Positions 45,031 to 56,541 of a DNA stretch of 64,000 bases are shown piece after piece. Location: assembly GCA_033065855.1 (NCBI GenBank), contig JAVXUO010002388.1, forward strand, positions 1 to 64,000, given 5' to 3'. Positions within the stretch are counted from its first letter, which is position 1. Each line of letters starts with the position of its first letter. The stretch comes from Escallonia rubra (lineage: Eukaryota; Streptophyta; Magnoliopsida; Escalloniales; Escalloniaceae). The notes under the pieces were generated by a model. It was not told where the DNA came from. It did not search any database and saw only the letters and a program-made list of their open reading frames with translations. A program made the position numbers and the translations under genes.

Positions 45031-46063
45031 CACTACAAGAAAAAAGGCCTTTAGCGACGGGGAAATCCGTCGCTTTTCGCTAAAAGCCTTTATTCCGTCG
45101 CTAAAACAATTAGCGATGGATTCACCGTCGCTAAAAGTCCCTCGTATAAAAGCCCGTCAGTAATAGTTTAGCGACGAAATTTTGAACTCCGTCGCTAAAA
45201 ATGTAATATTTTGCAACGGATATTCCGTCGCTAATTATATTTTTAGTATTTTAATTTATTTTCTATAGCGACGGAATAAATTTTTAGCGACGGAATATTC
45301 CGTTGCTAAAAAGCTTATTTAGCGATGGATTTAATCCGTCGCCAAAAATCAAATATTTTTTTTATTTTTCAATTACCCAGACCTGTTATACAATTTTCAT
45401 TTCTCAACAATAACGCGCAATAATCAATACAGAAAGAAATATATATAATCAATTATAAAAAATGTTTTAATATAAAAAATGCTCATATGTACAAGCCTGG
45501 AACCGAATACAGCCGGTTAGGGGAGGGGAGAAGAGTACAACCCGAGCGCGGGGGGGGGGGGCGGGGAAGCTAGGAACGGGCACGGGAAGGGGCTCATCAG
45601 GGGTCGCCGAGTCCCAGATCTGGATCCTGCTGATCCGGGGCTAGCTCGGCATGTCCAGCAGTGCCCTTCTCCCTGATCATCCTCACCACACTATAGCAAT
45701 GCGCTGGATCTCCTCGTCATCTAACTGACGCTGAGGAGCTGATGTCTGTGGAGGGGCAGCAGGGGGTGAGGACGCTCCTATCACGGCATGAGCAGTCGTG
45801 CTAGGCAGGCCACGTATGCGGCCTTTCGGCCGATTCACGACCTCCGGCGTATCCAGCCATCGCTTCAACCCCCAGTACTCGCAACTGTACTAGTGGATGC
45901 TGATGGCTGTCCGGACTGCTGCTCGGACCCTCTTAGCAGTTCATACGAGGCCTGCAAAAACAGTGGTTTAACGACGGTTTTTTCAGTCTCTGAAAAGACT
46001 TTTAGCGACGAAATTTCGTCCGTCGCTAAAAGTCCGTCACTAATTCCCTCTTTTCTTGTAGTG
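45031..46063 (-). mobile_element. CACTA element 2, deletion derivative
   Basis: 1033 bp, CACTACAAGAAAA...TTTTCTTGTAGTG, with a perfect 3-bp duplication TGA (45028-45030 and 46064-46066). Both ends have the AGCGACGG subterminal repeats of CACTA 1. The interior keeps only the last exon of the Ptta-type gene. It cuts the Ty3 RT gene just after the [11 protein letters not shown] motif. Confidence 0.95.
45600..45958 (-). pseudogene. Last exon of Ptta/En/Spm gene in CACTA 2
   Basis: Matches 15374-15730. It starts after the same intron acceptor (CAG) and reads [16 protein letters not shown] run one base shorter than in CACTA 1 (near 45871) shifts the frame; a stop follows at 45683-45685. Mobilisation would depend on a protein from elsewhere. 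Confidence 0.82.
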
Positions 46064-46066
46064 TGA

Positions 46067-47065
46067 TTCATCAAATCCATAAACGTCGCGGGTGCATTGG
46101 TAACCCCAAATGGCATAACTAGAAATTTGTAATGACCATACCTAGTCCTGAAAGAAGTCTTAGGGACATCCTCATCCTTTACCTTTAACTGATGATAACC
46201 TGACCTCAAATCCAATTTAGAAAATATCTTAGCCCCCTGCAATTGATCAAACAAATCCTCGATATGGGGTAATGGGTATTTATTCTTTATGGTAACCTGA
46301 TTTAACTGTCTATAGTCAATACATAGACGTAAGGTACCATCCTTTTTCTTAACAAATAATACAGGCGAACCCCAAGGTGAAGTACTTGGTCTAATAAAGC
46401 CTTTATCAAGTAAATCTTGTAATTCTACCTTCAAATCTTTCAATTCAGCATGAGCCATTCTGTAGAGAGCTTTGGATATAGGTGCAGTGCCCAGAACAAG
46501 TTCAATAACGAATTCTATCTCCCTATCAGGTGGAAAAGTAATCAAGTCCTGAGAAAAAACATCTGAATATTCACGTACAATAGGGATGTCCTCCAGCCTA
46601 ATCACTGTCTTCGAACAGTCAATAGCATACACAATATACCCCCACACAACCCTTACCAAGTAACTTTTGAGCACGCAAGGCGGAAATAATAGGGATAACA
46701 GTTGGACTTTTATCCCCCACATACATAAATATTGATTGATCTGGTAAACTAAATGTAACAGTTTTTGCAAAACGGTCAACACTAGTATGATTGTGGGATA
46801 ACCAATCCATACCCAAAACAACATCTAACTCCCGCATAGGCAGTGCAATCAAATTAGCATGCAGTATATGGTTATTCATGTTAACCTCACAGGATTTGTA
46901 CACTATATCTGTATATAAAGAATCACCCACAGGGGTATTGACTTTGACCACAAAAGGTAAAGACTCCGACAGCATAGGCAAATGATGTAAGAAATGTGAT
47001 GCGACATACGAATATGTAGAGCCAGGATCAATCAATACTCTAGCCAAAGTACTAGAAATTAGAAC
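46067..47065 (-). pseudogene. Ty3 protease and reverse transcriptase, N-terminal part
   Basis: The protease has LIDPGSTYSYV and LGMDWL. A frame change near 46630-46690 leads into RT (46824-46067 frame): [57 protein letters not shown] and [12 protein letters not shown], with the first catalytic Asp present. Cut by CACTA 2 at 46066 and by a solo LTR at 47066. Confidence 0.9.
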
Positions 47066-47070
47066 AGTAC

Positions 47071-50000
47071 TGTAACATCCCAAAATTTTATGCTAATTTT
47101 ACGGTAATAAAAAAAAAAAAGAAAAAAAAAGAAAAAAGAGAAATGCTATAGGTTAGAGGAGCTGAGCGTTATAGTTTGTGACACTTAGCGACAAAATTAT
47201 TTTAGAAATAATAATTAATAATTTAATGTTAACAGTCATAAGTAATATTGATTGAAGTGTTTAGTGATGATTAGCGTGACCGAATTTTTAACGACAACCT
47301 TTAGCGACATTTTTTTTTATATATATTTACTTAAGGCCAACGTGTATTTTTAGCGGCGAACTATCTGCATTAGCATTCGGTATACTTTCAGCGACAATTA
47401 AATTTTTAGTAGCGGTGTACTTATTAGCGACGATTTTCCAGACCGGATGTGTACCAATCTCTTTATAAATTTCCTAACCAATCCTGTATCATACATATTA
47501 TATTTATGGGACCATTTTCGCAATAATAAGTTGGGTTAGAAGTTTTAGCGACAAATGGATGTGTAGAGTTTTCTTTACAGGTTTCCAACTAGGGATTCTT
47601 TTAGCATATATATACACATATGGCACGTTTGGGCAGCCGTTCAAGGGCTCCCAATTCAGCCGTCACAACCACTGTCGAGACTGAGGGAGAGCTAGAGAGA
47701 TACACACAGAGAGGAAGGACATGACAAGATTCCGGCGACCGTCCTTGATTTTTTTTCGGTAAGTGTTCCTAAACCTTTTCTTTTACAAATTGTTCACAGA
47801 TTTATGGTTTAAGGGGGCGCTTCGGCTGGGTGTTTTGTGTGTGTAATTCCGTGATTCCGTGAGTGTAACCGGCCATCAAGCAGTCACAACTGTGGTGGCT
47901 GTGACTGTGTACCATGTAGACTGCCGTAAGATGCGTTTCAATGCCGTTATGGTTCGAATGGGAGGGAATTCGTAGAGAGGACAGCCATGGTGGCTGCCGT
48001 AGTTGTTTGCGGCTGTGAGGAGAGATAGAAGCATCCGGGAAAGGCTATCTTTAGAGAGAGAGAGAAGAAGAAGGTGGCAGCCATGGCTGCCGTGAGGGAG
48101 AAAAGTGGCTTGTGGGTTTAATTAACTTTGTGTCACTGTGTGTAAATGTGTTGAACAATGGGTTTATACATATATAAGTGTGAGGGTGTTAAAGGAAAAG
48201 CAAAGAAGGGTGCATGCAGGAAAGGAAATGGCGATTTGGGGAGAGGCAGCCTTGGAAGTGCTATGTACATATGTGTGTTTGTAGGTGTGTATAGTGGTGT
48301 TTGTGCGCTGGGTGTATATAACATGTGGGTAGGTCATGAATGATGTGTTTTGTATGTGTGCCGTTGGTGAGGACAGCTGAACAAATGAGAGGAACACCAC
48401 TGCATGAAGCAGTGGGTTCAGTGGACACCATGGCCGTGCGTTTGTGGGTTATCAGTGGATGTAAGGATAGACCCACTGCCATGAGGCAGTGGGTATGAAA
48501 AATCATATGGGTTTGCAAGAATGTGAAGAGCATTTGTGAGTGTGAGTGAGTCTGTGAAGGATTTTATACTATATATGTAGAATATAATGGAATGAAAGAA
48601 GAAGAAGGAGACAGGGGTATGGCAATGGACACATTTTCAATTATATGTAGTAAGTGTTTATATGTATACAAAGGTGTGTGCCTGTGGTTTTTGAGAGAAT
48701 AAGGACCATAAGTTGTGAGTGTATGGGTATACTTAGTGTGTGTTTATGGGTGTATAACGGATGTGGGCATGGAAGTGTGCAGGTGTGATAGTGTGTGAAA
48801 TGTGAGTGAAATGATAGTGAACATATGCTGTGATTTGTGAGTGTGCCTGGGTGTGGTGCCGTGTACATGGTGTGTGTGTGCGTGAGAGTTCTCTGTGAGG
48901 AGTTATGCTTGTATAGGACTGAGAGATGGAGTAACTGGGTAGTTACTGAGTGCATGTGCTGTGCTGTGCTGTGCTGTGTGTGTGTGTAGTTTAACGTTAA
49001 GCTTAGCACGAACTTTGCATAGCGTATAGTGAATATTAGAATGTGAAAATTTATATTATAGTACCTGAGACTATGCTAGAATTACTGGTAAAATTTCATA
49101 ATTTTCTGAGATCATATGTATTTTTAATATTTTCTGTGAACTTAAAATGGTAAAATTCATTTGAAGCCTTTAAACCCTGAAAATGTTCTAGGGAAAATTA
49201 TAGTAATACTTTTATAATATAATAAAGGTTCAGTGTAAATTTGGTGATTTTTAGAGTACATTTGCTATCATTTTTCTATCGCATTGAATTTAACAAAAAT
49301 GAAGCTTTTTAAAATATTTTAACGCCTTTTTATTTCTAATTTCAATTTCAGAAATTTTTATAAGTCTTCTAAAGCTGTTACAAAAATTATGAGCCTTTAT
49401 TTCCAGCTAGAAGAAATTATGGCAAGTTATTGGTTTTAGTGTATTTAAGGAAATTATTTTTATTCGAAAATATTCAAAAAAATTATATTTTTATCCCATA
49501 TGCTATATTAAGCTATAAATAATGTTAAATGAACGATTAGAGCATTTTTGGGATATTTCTGAGTCTCGGGACGTGTGGCGAACTTCGGGGTAGGTTGGCC
49601 GTGTGAGAAATCGCTCCGAGTTTCATCATATCCGGGTAGAGAAATGGGTACGCTATGGATAATTATATTAAGATTTTAATGTAGTGGCATGAATAAGTGT
49701 TCTGATAAATGACTTTGCCAACCTAGGTTAACTTCGAGGATTTGTTCGAAAGCGTTTTAGCTTCAGCGCTTGGATCGAGGTAAGGGAATTTCATCCGAAC
49801 CTAACTCCTCTATTTGATTCATATATTATTCTGATTTGCTATCGTTATTTCTTTGGACTCAATTATAATTGTGATGAAATTGTATCGTTTGTCATTAATA
49901 ACTTTTGTTTGAGCCTGACACGTTTATTGAAAATCTCATTCGATGCTCAGTACTTATTTCTCTTTGAGTGTCGATTTGTTCATTGTAATATCGCTTATTG

Positions 50001-50693
50001 CATTCTGCATATTGGCATGAGGTAGTGTATTGAGGAGTTATAAGGATGGTCTGTATCGGGGGTGATATAAGGATGGTCTGTTATTGTCGGGAAATGCTAG
50101 TACCTTGAGGGTCTAGCTAGTGTTCATATGCATATGTAACCATATTGTTATTAAGCACTGCCTGTGTGGCTTTGCTAAGTGTTACCCTGCACTGCCTGTG
50201 TGGCTTTGCAATATACTCATGTCCAATATCATCTGTATTGCTTCAGTGAAATCGAAAGTGTATTTATTGAATCTTGAATTGAGAAATTTGAGAATATTGT
50301 TTCTATACTGTCATTGATATAACCTTCTGACCAAATCGTTGTAATCCCTACTAAATGTTGAGCGACCTTACTGAGCTCTCGAAAGCTCACTCCCTTTTTC
50401 TGTTTCTTTCTGCGGGAAATAACTGTCAGTAAGATTTCAGGACGGACGAGCTTGAACTTTAAAGTAGTTTATGTTTTTTCATTATTATTTTTGAGCCTTG
50501 TTAGAGAACCGTTATGTAATTTAATAATTTAAGTACTTTACTATTGTTTTGGGTTGGTTTGTTAAGACAGTTGATGGATTGTAGTGCTCTGACATGGATG
50601 TTGTTGGGTTATCATCATTGGAAATGAATAAATTGAATAGTTGAGATTCGATGGATTGATCGGTTAACGATCCGAGAATTTCGGGTTGTTACA
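47071..50693 (+). mobile_element. Long solo-LTR-like element, copy 2
   Basis: 3623 bp, TGTAACATCCC...GGGTTGTTACA, with the 5-bp duplication AGTAC (47066-47070 and 50694-50698). The right 1.2 kb is the reverse complement of the left part of copy 1 (for example 49010-49150 against 34900-35040). Plus-strand layout: AGCGAC-rich U3-like part (47185-47550), TATA-like run at about 47607-47615, purine-rich leader, a CGGTAAGT splice-donor-like site at about 47758, a GT-rich stretch (48130-49000), and a GAGGTAAGG site at about 49780. No ORF of the element type. It interrupts the Ty3 protease. Confidence 0.85.
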
Positions 50694-50698
50694 AGTAC

Positions 50699-51833
50699 TT
50701 TCAACAATTGGAGGCGATCCATGTACCTCATCATGTCCCAGTGCAAATGCTCTAGCCTTTATCGTCGGTTTATTCACCCTTCTATCTATACTAATACCAG
50801 TACCAGATGCGTCCCCAGCAGTAGTAGCCACAGATCATATACTCTTAAGATAATCCTTCATCTGATGCCCCTGTGAGCCACATGCAAAACATGTCCCCTT
50901 TCTCTTCCTACAAACCTCTTCTGTATGCCCAGTCATACCACGAAAAGTGCAATATCGACTAATTGTATGTGCATGCTGCTGTTGAGGTGGTATATACTGA
51001 GTAGGCTTCACTTCAGCCCTAAGCTGAGGTCGTGGCATAAATCCCTGTGTCTGGGATCTAGGTGCATACGCCATACTCCTCATATCTATTTTCAGAAATT
51101 TCCTACCACTAGATGTAGAAGGAAATCTTCCCTCCTGCCACTGTGGTACCGGAGGCCTAGATAAACTCATATGCGCCCTCTTTGCCCGTGTAAACCCTAA
51201 AGTCCTCTCAATATTAAGTGTGTGATCTACAACCTCGTGATAATCATATATATTCAAAGGTGATATGGTTTCATGTATGTCAGGATTCAAGCCAGTCTCA
51301 AACTTTCTAGCTTTCCTATCACCACCCTCAACCAAATAAGATACATGTCGAGTTAAAGCAGTAAATTCTTTTTCATATTCTTGTACAGTCTTGTTTTTTG
51401 TTCAAGTTGCAGGAAAGCCAATTCCCTATCTCTTCTAACACTTGCTAGAATATACTTGTTATTAAACTCAGTAGTAAACAAATCCCAAGTTCTTATAACA
51501 TTACCGGTTGTCCACTTTGCATTAATCGTCCTCCACCAAAATCCTGCATCCTCACTCAAATAAAAAGTAGCCAAAGAAACTTTATGTGCAAGAGTTAATT
51601 GCATTCTCTCAAATAATTTCTCCTTATTCATTCCTCTGCCTCATCTGAATTAGCGCCACCCGCGAATACAGTAGGCTTAAGCTTAACAAATTAAACCTTT
51701 CAAGCAAGGTAAGATCATCAGTAGCCATAACGGATCTCACCTGAGAACTCTCACCAACCTGATTGTGTTGATGTTGGTTTGCGAATATTCTAGGGTGTTG
51801 GCTATACGTGCAACTAACCCAATGATCTCCCAA
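50699..51833 (-). pseudogene. Ty3 gag and start of protease, decayed
   Basis: Gag core frames 51631-51353 (LFERMQLTLAHKVSLATFYL, DAGFWWRTINAKW) and 51335-50835 (ending in two cysteine clusters, RYCTFRGMTGHTEEVC and CFACGSQGHQMKDY, the last Cys of the zinc knuckle changed to Tyr). Frame changes lie near 51640 and 51350 and a stop after 50835. The linker to the protease runs on to the solo-LTR border. It would form the virus-like particle in an intact element. Confidence 0.88.
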
Positions 51834-51998
51834 AAATTAGGATCAGTTCCTTGTGTACCTTACCCTACAATATTTTCCTCTCTTTGGCTTGCCATATATC
51901 ACACTTGAACAGGCAAAAGAAGATGTTTAGGCCATACCAAATTTCAAAAATCAAATAAACTGGTCAATTTCAAAGATCTTAACCTGGCTTTTAAGCAA

Positions 51999-52015
51999 CT
52001 ATAGCTCTGATACCA
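51999..52015 (-). other. tRNA-Met primer-binding site of the Ty3 element
   Basis: Minus strand TGGTATCAGAGCTATAG, five bases from the LTR end at 52021. Confidence 0.9.
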
Positions 52016-52020
52016 CTAAA

Positions 52021-54451
52021 TGTCACACCCCATGAAAATCAGCTAGTTAACATATATACCTTAAGGAGAAACAAAGCTTTACTACAAACCTCAAAAGAAA
52101 CAGCGGAATTATGGTTTAAACGTTACAGTCGTCCATAAGTGAAAAGACTGGACATAACATTATATTACAGACCACATCTCTCCTATACAAGTGCTACACT
52201 CCAAAACAAAATAAGAACAACTAAAACTCTGCTCACCCAGCATAATACTCTTGATTCTCCCTAAAGTAATCCTCTTCGTCTCCTGGCAAATATTCTGACT
52301 CCGAACCTAGAAAAAAAGTATTGGGAATGGGTCAGCCTGATGGCTCAGTAGATCCGGTGCTTTTAAGTCCAAGCATGAATTGATTATATTATGAATGGTT
52401 AGTATAAACATTCAAGTCACTTGAACAGATGATACCTACGTACTTAAGAATAATTTAACATATTGAGTATCACATACAACCATCTGCTCACACTTGCCTT
52501 CAAAAGAAATGATAATAACATATCGAGCAAGATTTGAAATCTTGTAGAACATATATGAGAATGGCAAGCAAGATCTAAATATTAACTTGATCTCGCTAAG
52601 TATAATGAAACAGTATAAACAAGTTCAAGACATATATGAGACAAGTATGAGAAGATTAATATGCAAATATGCCCCTCATGCACAAGCCAACCTTCCCTGA
52701 GTGTGAGAGACTTTTTGTATCGCAACCAACTGATATAGCGGGTTCGATAGAAGAATCTAATATCATCACAGGCACGCCAATAATTCATTTTGGGAAGTAG
52801 TATGCATAGCTAGTGCGTATTATCGAGACATGAACCATAATGAGAACCCTGGCTGGATACTTCCTACCCCGATAAATAACACCCTCAACTCACTTTTTCC
52901 TCCTCCTTCACGTGACATGCATAATCATGCACTTATGTCAACAAAAATTTCATCAAGTAAATGAAAAGAAGTTTAATCCCCTCTCAAGTCATATTTACCA
53001 TATTATCAACAATATATGCCAAACATGTAAACTAATCTCTAATGCGCCAACTAATTCGGTAATCAAGTAAGATATAATTGATGTTCTTCCTTAAGCACCC
53101 TACACACATGCATACTTATATTAGCATGTACATATTTGAGTGTCCATTTAAGACCTACAATTAACCTAGTTATTCACCATTAAGCCCAGCACAAAGAACT
53201 ACTAGTTTAGGTTACATAATCTGTCTAGTATTTCAATTGGCAGTAGGAGTAGTCTGTACTCCAAAAATCATAACAATTTAATTACAAGGCCTTTACAGTC
53301 AGATTATATGTTTATGGAAACTAGACTTAAGGAGATACATCCCAGTATTTTACTTGACACGAAAATATTATTTAAAGTTGTGTTAAGCCCTTTCAAAGAC
53401 AGACTTTAGAATATGTCCAACAACATTTTCACAAGATAGGTTTGAAGCCACAAATTTTAAACCATAGAAATAGTACTTGAAATAGTATAAAATTTTGTGC
53501 ATATACTCTAGACATGTATTAGTACAACATATAAAATAACCAAACCCATATCTCAACTAAACGTATACCTTTTTAAGCACCAAATTATTCTAATTTCATG
53601 ACTGTACAGTTTCATAGGACAGGTTTCTAGCCACGAACTTTAAACCATAGTAAAAATACTTGAAATAATCTTAAATTTGATGTGTATACTCTACACATGT
53701 ATTAGTACAACATATAAAATAACCAAACCCGTATCTCAACTAAAACTATACATTTCTAGGCACCAAAGTTATCTCATTTGTATGAATGTTATGCAGGTTT
53801 TGTAACATATCTCACTTAAGATCATTGCAAGCAAGTTTATAAGTATTTCACTACTCATAATACTTACCAAACATGATTTGAAAACCTAAAAGCACAAGAT
53901 AACCTACCTTAAAGAAAATTAAGCCCAAGCCAATTCAAGAAGGTTGATTCAAATCTCTCTCTTTTGTTCTTCCTTTTCTTCTTCTCTTCCTCACTTTCTC
54001 TCTTTTCTTTTCTTTCTCCTTCTTTCTTATCTTTTTCTTTTGTCTATCCTATCCACCTTCTCACGATTTTCTTCCCCTTTTTTTTGTTTCTATTCTTTCT
54101 CCTTATCCTCACTCCCTTCCAAAATCCATCTCCTTTAATATTCCATTCATTATTTATTTAGTAACTCACCATTTACGCAGGAGGTGGCAAGTCTTCAAGA
54201 ATATAAGCCACACTCTCACACGTGCACATGTCACTAATCCCTTCATTTCATATTTGCATATCAACCCCAAAATTTTGCATAATTTTTTAACCCCAAAGTT
54301 TTACATCATTATATTTTGGCTCATAACTTAATTTGAACATTTATTATATGTAAAAAAAAATAATGTAACACAATTATATTATTTCACTCAAATTTAAATA
54401 TGTTTAAACTTAATAAAATGATTAGAAGCTAATTAAGATTGGGGCCTCACA
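52021..54451 (-). repeat. 5' LTR of the Ty3 element (complete)
   Basis: 2431 bp, minus strand TGTGAGGCCCC...GGGGTGTGACA. A pyrimidine-rich block (about 53950-54130 on the plus strand) gives spurious ORFs. The last 190 bp (52021-52207) are missing from the 3' LTR. Confidence 0.9.
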
Positions 54452-55425
54452 AGAATAGCAGCGATGTAAGTGGCGGTATAGTGACATCGACGGTGGAAGT
54501 GGTGGGGTGGTCAAGTGATGGTAACGACGGTAGTCGTGGTAGTGGCATTGAGTTGTAACTAGTGGTAGGGATGGTGACCCTAGTGATTAGTGCCATTGAT
54601 GGTGGTGGTGTGACATCAACTATGCTATTGTACTATGGCATCAACGACAACGACGGCAGTGGTGGGAAGATCTAATGATGGCACTGAAAGTAGTGGCGCT
54701 AGCGGTACTATGGCATAAGGTATGGAAATGTTGGTGATAGAAGTTATGATGACAGTAGCGAAAGGGATGGTGGTGGTGATGGTGTGACATCGGCAGTGGT
54801 GATGGTGTGGCATCAACCCAGTGGTGATGAGGCGGTATACTAATTGTAACGATGGTAGTGGTATCCAGGTGGCACTAGTGATATGTTAGTGATACTAGTC
54901 ATGGTAGCGGCAATAGAGACCGAGGTGGTGGTGGTGACAGCCGCGGTGATCATGACAGGATTGATACAGTTTTACCAGTGATAATGGTAATGACAAAGAC
55001 GATGGTGGTAGCACGGATGATGGTGGTGGAGGTATTAATAGTGTGCGATGGAAGTGATGATGGCAATCTATTGACGATTGATAATGGTGGTCGTAATGGT
55101 GTTGTCTCATGTAGTGATGACATTAGTATGGTGGTTTGTGGTGGGTGTAATTGTTCAGTGATGATGGGTACGGCGGTCCATTGGTGGTGGTAGTGACAAT
55201 AACGTAATGATGGCAGTAATGGTGGTGGCAGTGGGGTGGTAATAATAAATTTGGTGTGGCAATGGTGGTAGTGAAGACAATACTGGTGTGTTCATTGGGT
55301 GTAGAGATTCATGAAAGAGTAAGTGTGGTAAATAACTGTTTCTCATTCATGTTAATCCCATGAAATCCGACCATTTCTCATCGGACTTATTCCAAATCCT
55401 TTTTTAAATGTTCCAACAACAAAAT

Positions 55426-55429
<4 letters not shown>
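54452..55429. repeat. GGTGGT/GATGGT-rich low-complexity tract
   Basis: About 850 bp of irregular GTGGTGATGGTGG-type repeats (to about 55290), then 140 bp of AT-rich sequence. Frames on the minus strand (His/Pro-rich) are compositional. Looks like a decayed trinucleotide-type satellite. Confidence 0.7.

Positions 55430-55497
<68 letters not shown>
55430..55497. repeat. (TA)n microsatellite at the left edge of the PMD-Ulp1 element
   Basis: About 34 TA units directly followed by GGGAGCTGATCC. Several plant DNA elements prefer TA tracts as targets. Confidence 0.9.
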
Positions 55498-55499
<2 letters not shown>

Positions 55500-55610
55500 G
55501 AGCTGATCCGTTGAGAGCGTTAGCAAAATAGGAGAAGTTGCAAGCGCGATCTGACCATCCATCCTGAGAGATGGACGGTCCAGATCGCGCCTTTTTCGAA
55601 AACTGTCAGT

Positions 55611-55924
55611 CGTCCGCCATACAGTATTGCGGACGGGATTTCTTACCTTTTTGCCCATCCGCGCCTGTTCGCTACACTGTATGGCGGAGGACATTAAAGT
55701 CCTGATGGGAGACAACAAAAAGACGTCCGCGATACTGTGTAGCGGACGTCCCTCAGGCTGACACCTGTCAGGGCCTGTCCCGTCGGTCCTTTTCGGCAAT
55801 GACAGTTATCTTGTCCTTATCTGTCATGTCAACAGTGTCTGCTACACAGTCTAGCAGACGTTATAGCCATCCGCGATACTGTATCGCGGACGTAATAGCC
55901 ATCCGCGATATTGTATTGCGGACG
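55611..55924. repeat. Left palindromes of the PMD-Ulp1 element
   Basis: Palindromes with arms of the type GTCCGCGATAC and (G)TATCGCGGAC at 55611-55635, 55723-55749, 55836-55860, 55869-55892 and 55901-55924, plus a weaker one near 55666-55690. They are the same family as the right array. The interval between them is unique sequence. Confidence 0.85.
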
Positions 55925-56085
55925 TTCAATATACTTTCAAACGACAGTAACTACGACACTCTTCTCCACTCTTTCTACTCACAAAATTTCCCTGCGGCGT
56001 TGGCAAGCAGATCGGTGCAATTCCGTCTTAAGAACACCTTTAATACCCTAAATCGATCACGTAAGTTCACAAAATCTATACCTTT

Positions 56086-56457
56086 TTTGTTTGTAATCGA
56101 TAGTTGTGATGAATATTGCATTTTATATATGTATGTTTTTGTTCATGTGCAAGCGTTTGTAAAATCCGATTCCGTATATGTATATATATCTATTATACAT
56201 ATGAGTATATATGCTAACATTGTATGCATTTTTTGCATGTGCTTGCGTTATATGTAATATGCATGTGCTAGCTTTTGTTTGTAATCGATAGTTGTGATGA
56301 ATATTGCGTTTTATATATGTATATTTTTGTTCATGTGCTAGCGTTTGTAAAATCCAATTCCGTATATGTATATATATCTATTATACATATGAGTACATAT
56401 GCTAACATTGTATGCATTATGCATGTGCGTGTGTTATATGTATTATGCATGTGCTAG
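56086..56457 (+). repeat. 187-bp tandem duplication upstream of the PMD gene
   Basis: Units 56086-56272 and 56273-56457 both begin TTTGTTTGTAATCGATAGTT and differ at few positions. They lie after a splice-donor-like CACGTAAG (about 56058-56065), probably in a 5' intron of the gene. Confidence 0.85.
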
Positions 56458-56541
56458 CGTCGTATTTTTGCGAGCGATTATCAAAATCCAAAACGTAAAA
56501 TCCAAACTGAGAAGGTTTTTCCATAATTTCAGTTGCAAAAA

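Larger units (their letters stand above)
33126..54451 (-). mobile_element. Ty3 chromovirus (Tekay/Del-like), minus strand, heavily nested
   Basis: Minus-strand order: 5' LTR 54451-52021, tRNA-Met primer site 52015-51999, gag 51833-50830, protease/RT/RNase H 50830-41318 with gaps, integrase and chromodomain 40152-38730, polypurine tract 38710-38697, 3' LTR 38696-33126. Five insertions interrupt it, each with its own target duplication. The C-terminal chromodomain and 2.4-kb LTRs fit the Tekay/Del clade. The 3' LTR lacks its last 190 bp, so its 5-bp target duplication cannot be checked. Every ORF is broken. Confidence 0.9.

Noticed and set aside
45788-46066. Plus-strand 92-residue frame in CACTA 2
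   Set aside because: Antisense of the Ptta-type last exon.
54625-55346. His-rich minus-strand frames
   Set aside because: Reverse complement of the GGTGGT tract; compositional.
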